The notes beneath the pieces were generated by a model, which ran no database searches, was not told the DNA's origin, and was given only the letters and a program-made list of their open reading frames with translations. This document shows positions 43,849 to 51,908 of a stretch of 64,000 nt of DNA, one piece after another. How positions within the stretch are numbered: the stretch's first letter is position 1; the number at the start of each line of letters is the position of its first letter. The position numbers were made by a program, and so were the translations under genes. Origin of the DNA: an uncultured Flavihumibacter sp. (GTDB taxonomy: Bacteria > Bacteroidota > Bacteroidia > Chitinophagales > Chitinophagaceae); the NCBI GenBank assembly GCA_902168105.1, contig CABHOY010000076.1, positions 1 to 64,000 of the forward strand. The letters are read 5' to 3'.

Positions 43849-44436
43849 TTAATTCTTTAGCCCCAGATATTTCTGCACTTCCTTATAGTTGTTCCAGTCG
43901 ATCTTAGCCTTACGCGCTGCGGTACCACCCGGTATCAAAACATACCTGTATTGCTGGAATTTTACACCGGCCTGATTCTGTACAGTACTGGCGTCAACAT
44001 TGGCATAAAGGTCAATGGTATTGAGATAGAACACCGGACTCACACTAAACAAGGTATAGACATCGAAATACGGTAAAGGGGCAATAACCGGGTCATCTGC
44101 ACTATTGAGGTTGAAGTACACTTTGATCTCACCGGTGGCCAGCATATCTGCATCAATGCCAGGCACGTCTATAGTGGTAAAGTAACCGATGGTATCAATA
44201 CTTTGATCAGCATTGTGAATGGTATCAGGCTCGTATGCCACATCCAGCCAATCAGAATAGATCACATTAGCGGTACCTTCAGGACCACCGGGACCAGCAG
44301 GACCTCCAGGACCAGCGGGGCCGGCAGGGCCAGCGGGACCAGCAGGACCTGCATCTCCATCTTTACCACATGACACGGCTAATAGAGTAAAAGCCAATAG
44401 AAGGCAGGAAATAATGTTTAAGGACATTCGTTTCAT
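43849..44436 (-). CDS. lipoprotein with collagen-like Gly-X-Y segment
   Basis: The 195-residue protein has a lipoprotein signal ending 'LLAVSC' (Cys23). Residues 27-53 are nine Gly-X-Y triplets dominated by Gly-Pro-Ala, immediately after the membrane anchor. The rest is a 140-residue domain beginning 'NVIYSDWLDVAY', with 'YPYFDVYTLFSVSP' and a C-terminal 'WNNYKEVQKYLGLKN' tail. Bacterial collagen-like proteins form surface stalks or adhesive trimers. The C-terminal domain is of unknown function, perhaps the head of a short trimeric stalk. Own terminator downstream. Confidence 0.82.
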   Translation of the reverse strand: MKRMSLNIISCLLLAFTLLAVSCGKDGDAGPAGPAGPAGPAGPGGPAGPGGPEGTANVIYSDWLDVAYEPDTIHNADQSIDTIGYFTTIDVPGIDADMLATGEIKVYFNLNSADDPVIAPLPYFDVYTLFSVSPVFYLNTIDLYANVDASTVQNQAGVKFQQYRYVLIPGGTAARKAKIDWNNYKEVQKYLGLKN

Positions 44437-44641
44437 AGAGTGATTTTTTCGTTTTATGAATTGGATACTGTTTACTGCATGGTATAACTAGTGCTCAAAA
44501 AAGAATAGACAGTGTAAGCGCTACAGGGGCCGCAAATCTAACAATATATGTTGCTACACTTTACAGAATTATTACGTTACACTAAATATACAAAAGAAAC
44601 GGTGGTTTTAAATATCTTAGGGAATAGAAATTATTCATGTC

Positions 44642-45361
44642 ATGAATGAACGTTCTATGGAAAATCCCCTACCGGAAACTAACCCGTTAAATGCCCGCCT
44701 GCGGGAGAAACTGGAGAAGACCGGCTCCCTGAAAGGCCGGTTGAAAGCTGAATTCACTTCTACCCTGCTTCTTTCTTTAAGCTGTATCAGAACGCGTGAT
44801 AACAGATCCATGTTACTGTGGGACTTCGATTATCCGTTACAGAAAGCCATCAGGGACTACATGGAAGTATGCGCTCCTGATACGGCCGTTCTCGAAGTGG
44901 ATATAGACCTGACCACAGATACTTTTCACTATTCATACCTGAACAAGGCCCAGCAACAGCAACTTAAACTAGCAGCAGCTAAGCAGGCGGAAAAGGAAGA
45001 ACGCCAGCGGCAGCTGGACCGGAAAGCACTGCTGGCGGCTGATATTGAACCATTCGGCACTGAACTGGCCACTAAAGTGGCGGATGCCCTTCATCATGGC
45101 AGCATAGGACACAACCACCGGGACTATTGCGGGATGGGCCTGGAGTACCGGGATGGGCTATACTGTTATGGCTCTTTATGGGATGGTGGTATGGATAAAC
45201 CAACACAGTCGTTTGCCGACAAACAGGCTTTTATCAACTGGTTAAGTAAACAATCCAATGCGTCCCTCGCTAATCTTAATGCAGAACAGTCGATCTACTG
45301 GGGCAACCAGGTTATTACAAGGGACAGGCTTCAACAATTTCTCACTTTCGGCGGAGCATAA
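44642..45361 (+). CDS. uncharacterised protein, 239 aa
   Basis: The start is ATG 44642 (MNERSMENPL); a second in-frame ATG lies five codons on. Residues ~1-30 are Lys/Glu/Arg-rich, the middle is a mixed alpha/beta region containing 'SMLLWDFDYPLQKAI', and a Gln/Lys-rich coiled-coil-like stretch ('LNKAQQQQLKLAAAKQAEKE') separates it from a C-terminal part with 'HHGSIGHNHRDYCGMGLEY' and 'GSLWDGGMDKPTQ'. No signal peptide or known domain. The His/Cys-containing segment could bind metal, but that is inference. It is followed by a 700-nt intergenic region with the palindrome. Confidence 0.6.
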   Translation: MNERSMENPLPETNPLNARLREKLEKTGSLKGRLKAEFTSTLLLSLSCIRTRDNRSMLLWDFDYPLQKAIRDYMEVCAPDTAVLEVDIDLTTDTFHYSYLNKAQQQQLKLAAAKQAEKEERQRQLDRKALLAADIEPFGTELATKVADALHHGSIGHNHRDYCGMGLEYRDGLYCYGSLWDGGMDKPTQSFADKQAFINWLSKQSNASLANLNAEQSIYWGNQVITRDRLQQFLTFGGA

Positions 45362-45524
45362 ATCTCCTCTATACTTTTCATCCGGTGCCAACGGATAAGA
45401 TACCGGTTCGAATTAATGCCAGAACAGGTTCCACTGCAATTTGTCCCGATCAGTCGCGCCACTCAATGCAGCCGTAACAGTACGCTTAAAATCATACATG
45501 AAACCCCTCACGTACGATAGCTCT
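45362..45524. other. intergenic stretch with nothing recognised
   Basis: This is the left part of a ~707-nt region (45362-46068) without a long gene; no feature is seen here apart from a short TCCG/CGGA inverted repeat near 45380-45396. The rest of the region holds a possible 40-codon frame, the 43-bp palindrome and, at its right end, the tRNA terminator. Confidence 0.4.
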
Positions 45525-45647
45525 TTATCCTCGTAGATTCAACTCGTCCCTTCTCCGCAGTTGTTTGTCCTGTCTTTGTAGTAGAGTTCGTTGGGCATTG
45601 CAGGCAAACAAGGTAACTCCTGCCGCCAGCAGTATTGCATATCGCAT
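45525..45647 (-). CDS. possible small lipoprotein, 40 aa
   Basis: From ATG 45647 a 40-residue frame runs to 45525, with a hydrophobic start 'MRYAILLAAGVTLFAC' and a Cys at a lipobox-like position, followed by a short Arg/Gln/Asp-rich tail. The frame extends upstream through the inverted repeat to 45776, but that part looks non-coding. Small lipoproteins of this type exist, yet the evidence is only the signal-like start. Confidence 0.3.
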   Translation of the reverse strand: MRYAILLAAGVTLFACNAQRTLLQRQDKQLRRRDELNLRG

Positions 45648-45745
45648 AGGAATATTCTCTATCAGATAAAGAAAGATATATATATCAGCTAACCCGTCAC
45701 TCATTAAGGCCCCGATAAGTGCGTGAAAAGGCAGACGTTTTTCGA

Positions 45746-45856
45746 ATAACCCATATATAACCCGTATATAAGCCATATATAACCCATACCTTTTAGATAT
45801 GGGTTATATATGGCTTATATACGGGTTATATATGGGTTATATATGGGTTATATACC
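45746..45856. repeat. perfect 43-bp inverted repeat made of 11-bp units
   Basis: The arms 45746-45788 and 45798-45840 are exact reverse complements over 43 nt around a 9-nt loop. The right arm is built of 11-bp units: TATGGGTTATA (45798), TATGGCTTATA (45809), TACGGGTTATA (45820), TATGGGTTATA (45831), and a fifth copy TATGGGTTATA (45842) beyond the palindrome, ending TACC. The left arm has four inverted units. It is AT-rich and lies in a gene-free region between 45361 and the tRNA-Thr gene. Confidence 0.92.
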
Positions 45857-46015
45857 TTACAACACACTAGTAGTAAGCCTTTCAGGCTATTACAAAAACG
45901 GCTCTATTTTATAGCTGCTTGCTTTTAAGGTTATTACGTATTAACTATGTAGTATATGTCAAAAAACGGACAGGGAGAAACGGAGAGATCCGGTGAGGTT
46001 AGTAGGGGTGGGGAA

Positions 46016-46054
46016 ACAAAAAGAAAACCACTGGCAATGTTATTACCAGTGGTT
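46016..46054 (-). terminator. terminator downstream of tRNA-Thr
   Basis: AACCACTGG (46026-46034) pairs perfectly with CCAGTGGTT (46046-46054), with AAT/ATT inside. On the minus strand TTTTCTTTTTG follows. Confidence 0.8.
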
Positions 46055-46068
46055 CAATTACGTTTACA

Positions 46069-46144
46069 TGGAGCCAACCATGGGATTCGAACCCACGACC
46101 TACAATTTACGAAACTGTTGCTCTACCGGCTGAGCTAGGTTGGC
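46069..46144 (-). tRNA. tRNA-Thr (anticodon CGT)
   Basis: Read on the minus strand, the cloverleaf is complete: acceptor GCCAACC/GGTTGGC, D stem GCTC/GAGC with GG in the loop, anticodon stem ACAGT/ATTGT around TTCGTAA (anticodon CGT), variable AGGTC, T stem GTGGG/CCCAT with TTCGAAT, discriminator T and CCA encoded. CGT reads the threonine codon ACG. The gene is 76 nt including CCA and is followed by its own terminator. Confidence 0.95.
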
Positions 46145-46197
46145 AATACAGTTAACGCAATAATAGTCCTTTTACCTGCAAGGTAGCAGCGGTACTG

Positions 46198-46509
46198 TTA
46201 TAACAGTCCGCCTAAAGGTCCCAGCATGCCGCCGGCGATTCCCTTCATTTCAGATTCCCAGGCGTTTTCTGCATTTTTCAGGGCACGGTTCAATGCTGTG
46301 ATCAGCAGATCTTCCAGTTCTTCCTTGTTATTTTTTTCCAGCAGGCGTTCTGCTATGTCAATACTTTTCACCTCACGATTACCGGTCACAACTACCTTAA
46401 CAGCACCGTCTCCAGACTCGCCGTCAACGGTGATAAGGGCCAGTCGTTCTTTACTTTCTTTCATTTTTGACTGCGCTTCCTGCAGTTTTCCAAATAGATC
46501 TCCGAACAT
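46198..46509 (-). CDS. YbaB/EbfC nucleoid-associated protein
   Basis: The 103-residue protein has the usual YbaB features: 'MFGDLFGKLQEAQSKMKE', 'ITVDGESGDGAVKVVVTGN', 'SIDIAERLLEKNN' and a C-terminal Gly-rich tail. YbaB/EbfC proteins bind DNA as dimers and affect nucleoid structure and gene expression. In many bacteria it lies between dnaX and recR; here it stands alone between tRNA-Thr and a divergent FAD reductase. The start ATG at 46509 is unambiguous. Confidence 0.88.
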   Translation of the reverse strand: MFGDLFGKLQEAQSKMKESKERLALITVDGESGDGAVKVVVTGNREVKSIDIAERLLEKNNKEELEDLLITALNRALKNAENAWESEMKGIAGGMLGPLGGLL

Positions 46510-46565
46510 GGTTAGTTGATTTAGGCCGCGAAGATATTCCTCTTTTCTTTATCTTAACAGCTTAA

Positions 46566-47822
46566 ATGTACAGGATGTTGGAAACAAAAGTATGTATTGT
46601 TGGCGCCGGCCCTGCCGGAGCTGCGGCAGCCCTCCAGCTGGCGCAACTTGGTATTGAATGTATCGTAGTTGATAAAGCCGTATTCCCGCGTGATAAGGTT
46701 TGTGGAGATGGACTAAGTGGAAAAGTAATTACTGCTCTGAACCGGATCGATCCTGCCATTGCAACCCGACTGAAAGAAGCCAATTTCAAAGTGAATAGCT
46801 GGGGCGTTACGTTTGTTTCTCCGGGCAGACATAGCCTGGACGTTGGCTATCGCCCGGACTATAACAGCAATAACAATGGCCATAAGGAAACTCCCATTGG
46901 CTATGTATGCAAACGCATGGACTTTGATAATTTCCTGGTAGATGAGATCAAACGCCGGCCAGAGATCAAACTGCTGGAAGGTGTGACCATAGATAAGTAC
47001 GAACTGAAAGAAGACGGCTATATCGTATCTGGCAGTAACGGTTTCCAGGTAAAGGCACAACTGCTCATCATCGCGAATGGCGCGCATTCCTCCTTTACAA
47101 AGGAAGTGGCTAACATCACAATGGAACCGAAACATTATGTGGCCGGCATCCGCGCTTATTATAAAAATGTAAGCGGCAATAATGCTGACAATTTCATTGA
47201 ACTGCACTTCCTGAAAGGCCTCCTTCCTGGCTACTTCTGGGTTTTTCCACTGCCGAACGGAGAGGCGAACGTGGGTGTAGGCGTACTTAGTGAAGCGGTA
47301 CGCAAAAAGAAAATGAACCTGAAGAAGTCCATGCTGGACATCATTGCCAATGATCCTGTATTCAAAGAGCGTTTCAAAGACGCCGAACTGGTAAGCAGCA
47401 TCGATGGTTATGGCCTGCCGCTGGGTAGTAAGGTAAGGGTCATTTCCGGTGAGCGTTATATGCTGGTAGGAGACGCTGCTTATCTTATTGACCCTTTTAC
47501 TGGCGAAGGTATAGGCAATGGCCTGTATTCCGGCCGTATTGCTGCATTACAGGCAGCAGAAGCACTGAAGGCAAATAACTTTTCTGCTACACAGTTTGCG
47601 ACCTATGATGCAGAGGTATACCGTATCATGGGGCCAGAGCTGAAACTGAGCCACAGACTGCAGAAGCTTATCAAATACCCATGGTTGTTCAATATGCTGA
47701 TGAAAGTGAGCAGCCGTAACAAACAATTGCAGGAGTTATTGTCTTGTATGTTCTATGAGGTGGACCTGCGCAAAAAGCTGGCAAAGCCCTCGTTTTATGT
47801 AAAATTGTTATTAAACCGATAG
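46566..47822 (+). CDS. geranylgeranyl-reductase-type FAD-dependent oxidoreductase
   Basis: The 418-residue flavoprotein begins with the FAD-binding 'VCIVGAGPAGAAAALQLAQLG' region (GAGPAG at 13-18), has 'FPRDKVCGDGLSG', the central 'GLLPGYFWVFPLPNGEANVGV' and the FAD-contacting 'VGDAAYLIDPFTGEGIG'. This is the geranylgeranyl reductase/digeranylgeranylglycerophospholipid reductase family, whose bacterial members reduce isoprenoid or polyene chains or act on quinone precursors. The start is ATG 46566 or 46575. A 1-nt overlap joins it to the DUF2891 gene, so it heads a plus-strand operon reaching 51518. Confidence 0.85.
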   Translation: MYRMLETKVCIVGAGPAGAAAALQLAQLGIECIVVDKAVFPRDKVCGDGLSGKVITALNRIDPAIATRLKEANFKVNSWGVTFVSPGRHSLDVGYRPDYNSNNNGHKETPIGYVCKRMDFDNFLVDEIKRRPEIKLLEGVTIDKYELKEDGYIVSGSNGFQVKAQLLIIANGAHSSFTKEVANITMEPKHYVAGIRAYYKNVSGNNADNFIELHFLKGLLPGYFWVFPLPNGEANVGVGVLSEAVRKKKMNLKKSMLDIIANDPVFKERFKDAELVSSIDGYGLPLGSKVRVISGERYMLVGDAAYLIDPFTGEGIGNGLYSGRIAALQAAEALKANNFSATQFATYDAEVYRIMGPELKLSHRLQKLIKYPWLFNMLMKVSSRNKQLQELLSCMFYEVDLRKKLAKPSFYVKLLLNR

Positions 47823-48928
47823 TGAAGAAAACACTTATTCTTATATCCCTGGTAACTGGTTTCCTGATGTCATCTGCATCCGCACAACAGGCTTTTTATA
47901 CACGCAAGACCAATGGCTTGCTGGACCTCACGCCCCAGGGCGCGGCCCATCTTGCTGAACTGCCCCTACGTTGCATGCAGCAGGAATTTCCATATAAAAC
48001 GGGCGTCGTCTTTTCAGACAGTACACTTGTTACAAGTCCGAAAAACTATCATCCGGCATTCTACGGCTGTTTTGACTGGCATAGCAGCGTACATGGCCAC
48101 TGGATGCTGGTCCGTTTGCTGAAGTCATTTCCTGGTATGCCAAAGCAACAGGAGATCATTACCAAACTATCGCAGAACTTAACGGCAGAAAATATCATTA
48201 AAGAGCAACTGCTCTTTAAGAATAAAGAGAACAAAGGTTTTGAACGTATCTATGGCTGGAGCTGGCTGCTACAACTGCAACGGGAGCTTCTCACCTGGAA
48301 TGATCCGCTGGGTAAGCAACTGGCTGCCAATGTACAACCACTGGCTACTCAATTCTCTAAAGCCTACATAGATTTCCTGGAGAAACTCGTGTATCCCATT
48401 CGCGTGGGTGAGCATACCAACCTCGCATTCGGGTTGTCTCTTGCATGGGACTATGCCGCTACCGCGAATGATACTGACTTGCAACACGCTATCCGTAAGG
48501 CGGCTATGCGCTTCTATGCAGCAGACAAGAACTGTCCTGTAGCATGGGAGCCTGGTGGCTACGACTTCCTCTCTCCCTGCCTGGAAGAAGCAGACCTGAT
48601 GTGGCGTATTCTGCCCGCAAAGGAATACCAGACCTGGATCAAGGCATTCCTGCCTGAATTATTCGCAAAGGAGCTGACCGTATTCAAAGTTGCTGAAGTG
48701 AAAGACGTCACTGATGGTAAACTGGTACACCTGAATGGTCTGAACCTGAGCAGAGCATGGTGCCTGTACGGTATTGCACGGCATGTAACGGAGAACAGGA
48801 CAGCGATCCTGCAGTTGGCAAACCTGCACCTGGAATCGGCCATTCCACATGTAGCCAGCGGCGACTATGCCGGCGAACATTGGCTGGCATCCTTTGCTGT
48901 GTATGCGCTGACCACAGAAAATAACTAA
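47822..48928 (+). CDS. secreted DUF2891 family protein
   Basis: The start is GTG 47822, overlapping the stop of the reductase by one base, and encodes a signal peptide (MKKTLILISLVTGFLMSSASA, then QQ). The 368-residue mature part matches DUF2891, with 'YHPAFYGCFDWHSSVHGHWM' at the N-terminal side, 'IYGWSWLLQLQRELL', 'YDFLSPCLEEADLM' and 'LHLESAIPHVASGDYAGEH'. The family's conserved Asp, His, Trp and Glu residues suggest an enzyme, but no activity is established. It is cotranscribed with the flavoprotein and the transglutaminase-like gene. Confidence 0.85.
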   Translation: MKKTLILISLVTGFLMSSASAQQAFYTRKTNGLLDLTPQGAAHLAELPLRCMQQEFPYKTGVVFSDSTLVTSPKNYHPAFYGCFDWHSSVHGHWMLVRLLKSFPGMPKQQEIITKLSQNLTAENIIKEQLLFKNKENKGFERIYGWSWLLQLQRELLTWNDPLGKQLAANVQPLATQFSKAYIDFLEKLVYPIRVGEHTNLAFGLSLAWDYAATANDTDLQHAIRKAAMRFYAADKNCPVAWEPGGYDFLSPCLEEADLMWRILPAKEYQTWIKAFLPELFAKELTVFKVAEVKDVTDGKLVHLNGLNLSRAWCLYGIARHVTENRTAILQLANLHLESAIPHVASGDYAGEHWLASFAVYALTTENN

Positions 48929-48944
48929 CTGTCTTTTTATCTCT

Positions 48945-51518
48945 ATGTACCGTATACTGCTGCTCATTCCCTTACTTGTATGTTGTTTCTCTGCGGGTTC
49001 AAATGCTCAGCAAAAAAACTTTTCTATTACACCAGCGCCTACCTGGCTGGTTCCCTATAAACCGGACCTGCGTCAGCAACCGGACGACCGTGATGTTTCC
49101 AATGGTTACTATACACTGTTGCTTGAAGAACAGCAACATGTCGAGCAATCGGCCGTATACCATCATGTGATCAGACAGATCGTTTCCGAAGCCGGTATTC
49201 AAAATGGAGCTGAAATAACGGCCGACTATGATCCGGTATACGAGCAGCTGCATTTCCATAAGATCCTCATCAGGCGTAAGGGGAAAGTGATCAACCAACT
49301 ACAGGCATCCAAATTCAGGATCCTGCAACAGGAAGATGATCTCTCCCGATTTATTTACAGTGGCTTGTACACCGCTTATTTTATCATGGAAGATGTGCGG
49401 AAAGGAGATCAGATAGAGTTTGCCTACACCATTGAAGGCAGCAATCCTATTTTCGAACATAAGTTCACAAGCCTCTTTTATCTAAGATCACCCAATCCTG
49501 TTGTTAACTTTCATAAAAGTATTATAGCATCTCCCGACAGGGAGATCCGGTTTAAGACTTTTAATGGCGGCTCTATGCCAGACAGGCAAATAGTGAACGG
49601 CATGCAGGTTTACAAATGGGAGATGACCAATACCGGGTCTATGGAATTGGTTGACGACGTTCCCAGCTGGTTCGATAACTTCCCTGCCGTACAGGCTACG
49701 GAATATAAAGACTGGCAAGAGGTGATCCAATGGGGCGACCATGTGAATACAGTACCACCTCCCGGTGCAGCGTTGAAAGCGAAAATCGCAGAATTTAAAA
49801 GAGAAGCGGGCAACAACAAGGAGAAATACATGTTGAAGGCCATTCGTTTCGTACAGGACGATATCCGCTATATGGGTATTGAGATGGGCGAATATTCGCA
49901 TCGTCCCAATACCCCCGACAAGATCCTGCTGCAACGTTTTGGAGATTGTAAGGATAAGTCGTTACTGCTGGCCACTATCCTGAAAGCTAACGGCATTTAC
50001 GCCAACATGGCCTACGCGGATACTTATAACAAAGGTCATGTAGCCGATTATCTGCCGGCGCCGGACCTGTTCAATCATGCTATTGTTTATGCAAAGCTGG
50101 ACAACAAGGAATACTGGATAGATCCGACCATCAGTTATCAGCGGGGAAACCTCTCCATGCTAACCGTACCCGATTACCAACAGGGCCTTGTTATAGACCC
50201 GGCGGGAAAGAATGGTTTCACACCTGTAACAAATACAGGTAGAGATAAGGGTAAGACTGTCATCCATGAACATTTCCAGCTACCGTCTGACAAGAAGAAC
50301 AAAGGCTCACTGACAGTTAACTCTGTCTTCACCATGCAATATGCAGATGAGCAACGTGATGGACTGGCCAACACCAGCCGGAAGGACAAAGAAAACGCTT
50401 ACCTGAACTACTATAAGAATTTCTACGGCAGCATCAGCATTGACTCTCCTATGCGGGTCACAGATCTTTCTGATAGCAACCGTATAGACGTACGTGAGCG
50501 TTATATTCTTCAGTCGCCGTGGAACACAGACAGTACAAAGCAACATGAGGCTACCTTCGATATGAAGGCGAATATCCTGATAAATGCCTTGCCTGCCAGC
50601 GTAGAAGATGACAGGGAGCCTGCGCCGCTGGAATTGCGTTATCCTTTTTCACTGGATTACACGATCACAATAGAAATGCCGTCACAGGTGGCTATCGAGG
50701 AAAAAGAGCTGCATATCAAAAACGACTACTACTCTCTTCATTTTGTGCCCTCGGTGACTAACAACGTGATCACTATGCATTACACGTTTGATACTTACCA
50801 GGACCATATCCCGGAAAGTTTCCTCGACACGTATACCAAAGACAGGGAGCAGATCGAGGAAACGCTTGTATATCCTTTCAGCTGGGACACAAACGAAGGA
50901 ATACAGGGAGACGCTCCTTCACAGGGATTGAACTGGTTGATCATTGGTCTGGCTGTTTTCTTCACCACGGTCTTCGCCCTTCATGCCCTACGTTTTTCCA
51001 GGGTATCTATAATGCCGGTTAGTGCCAATCTGTATGGCCCGGGCATTCAAGGATGGATCGTATTACTGGCAATCGGTGTGTTCACCAATCCGCTGCGCAT
51101 CTTCAGTAACCTGATAAAATCGCCCGTATTCACTAACGGTGTATGGCTACAGCTTGACAAGGCCGCTAACGCCACACATAATGTTACTGTATTACAATTG
51201 TTGCTGGTGGTTGAGATTGCGTGTATCATCGCGCTGTTGGTTTACAGTCTGCTGCTGGTATCTCTTTTATACAAAAAACGAGATACATTCCCTAAGGTAA
51301 TGATCATATTCTTTCTGGCTAACCTAGCCTTTCTTGTGGCAGATAATCTGGCGTGTTACTACATATTTGAAAAGGCAAAACTGGAGGATGACGACGTGAG
51401 GGATATGGTAATATCGTTTGTTTCGGCTGCTTTGTGGATCCCTTATCTGATCAGGTCAGAGCAAGTGAAGGAAACGTTCATTATGCCACATGAGAAAGAC
51501 ATCCCGAACAGGCATTGA
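48945..51518 (+). CDS. DUF3857 / transglutaminase-like / DUF2569 membrane protein
   Basis: The 857-residue protein has a signal peptide, an N-terminal DUF3857 beta region, a transglutaminase-like core with a complete Cys-His-Asp triad (Cys335 in 'RFGDCKDKSLLLATI', His378 in 'FNHAIVYAKL', Asp393 in 'YWIDPTISY'), a beta-rich second half, and a C-terminal four-helix membrane part resembling DUF2569 ('GIQGWIVLLAIGVFTN', 'VSAALWIPYLIRSEQVK'). DUF3857-transglutaminase proteins are common in Bacteroidota, but fusion with a DUF2569-like anchor is less usual. Substrate unknown. It starts 16 nt after DUF2891. Confidence 0.85.
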   Translation: MYRILLLIPLLVCCFSAGSNAQQKNFSITPAPTWLVPYKPDLRQQPDDRDVSNGYYTLLLEEQQHVEQSAVYHHVIRQIVSEAGIQNGAEITADYDPVYEQLHFHKILIRRKGKVINQLQASKFRILQQEDDLSRFIYSGLYTAYFIMEDVRKGDQIEFAYTIEGSNPIFEHKFTSLFYLRSPNPVVNFHKSIIASPDREIRFKTFNGGSMPDRQIVNGMQVYKWEMTNTGSMELVDDVPSWFDNFPAVQATEYKDWQEVIQWGDHVNTVPPPGAALKAKIAEFKREAGNNKEKYMLKAIRFVQDDIRYMGIEMGEYSHRPNTPDKILLQRFGDCKDKSLLLATILKANGIYANMAYADTYNKGHVADYLPAPDLFNHAIVYAKLDNKEYWIDPTISYQRGNLSMLTVPDYQQGLVIDPAGKNGFTPVTNTGRDKGKTVIHEHFQLPSDKKNKGSLTVNSVFTMQYADEQRDGLANTSRKDKENAYLNYYKNFYGSISIDSPMRVTDLSDSNRIDVRERYILQSPWNTDSTKQHEATFDMKANILINALPASVEDDREPAPLELRYPFSLDYTITIEMPSQVAIEEKELHIKNDYYSLHFVPSVTNNVITMHYTFDTYQDHIPESFLDTYTKDREQIEETLVYPFSWDTNEGIQGDAPSQGLNWLIIGLAVFFTTVFALHALRFSRVSIMPVSANLYGPGIQGWIVLLAIGVFTNPLRIFSNLIKSPVFTNGVWLQLDKAANATHNVTVLQLLLVVEIACIIALLVYSLLLVSLLYKKRDTFPKVMIIFFLANLAFLVADNLACYYIFEKAKLEDDDVRDMVISFVSAALWIPYLIRSEQVKETFIMPHEKDIPNRH

Positions 51519-51523
51519 TATTT

Positions 51524-51565
51524 TAAAAAAACAGGAATTAAGCATAAGTCTTAATTCCTGTTTTC
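51524..51565. terminator. strong bidirectional terminator
   Basis: AAAACAGGAATTAAG (51528-51542) pairs perfectly with CTTAATTCCTGTTTT (51550-51564) around a 7-nt loop, with A- and T-runs on both sides. It separates the convergent stops at 51518 and 51573. Confidence 0.9.
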
Positions 51566-51572
51566 TATTCTC

Positions 51573-51875
51573 CTAGATCGTTTCTGAATCGTAGATCAGC
51601 ACTTTTTCCCAGAGGTGTTTGCAGTTCTCCACAAACGCCAGGTGTACAGGATGTTGCTGATATACATCGTGACCTGCTTCGTCATTGAAAACGGTCAGTT
51701 CACAATAGCTGTAACTCCTCTCTATTACCGGACGATCAGTAGATGCAGGTTTGCCCACATTGAACATTACCAGTGATTCTATCACTTTCAGCGATTGTAC
51801 GCCTTCTTCGAACTTCTTGATATCAGCTTCTGAAAGACCTGGCTTCAGCCAGAAATTTACGACGTGTACAAACAT
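51573..51875 (-). CDS. Dabb family protein (stress-responsive A/B barrel)
   Basis: The 100-residue protein is a small ferredoxin-like dimeric alpha/beta barrel with the family opening 'MFVHVVNFWLKPGLSEADI', the central 'PASTDRPVIERSYSYCEL' and the C-terminal 'YQQHPVHLAFVENCKHLWEK'. The His pair in 'QHPVH' is typical. Dabb proteins occur as stress proteins and as cyclase-like enzymes; no specific reaction is assigned. It is transcribed on the minus strand ahead of no partner; the permease gene upstream ends at 51909. Confidence 0.85.
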   Translation of the reverse strand: MFVHVVNFWLKPGLSEADIKKFEEGVQSLKVIESLVMFNVGKPASTDRPVIERSYSYCELTVFNDEAGHDVYQQHPVHLAFVENCKHLWEKVLIYDSETI

Positions 51876-51908
51876 CTCTATTTAATTTAAGTGTGTAAAA
51901 CAATGTTG

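Noticed and set aside
45746-45856. CRISPR array
   Set aside because: The 11-bp units are contiguous with no spacers, and no cas gene is in the window.
45956-46138. 60-codon plus-strand frame
   Set aside because: It runs through the tRNA-Thr gene and its terminator; the tRNA fold explains the sequence.
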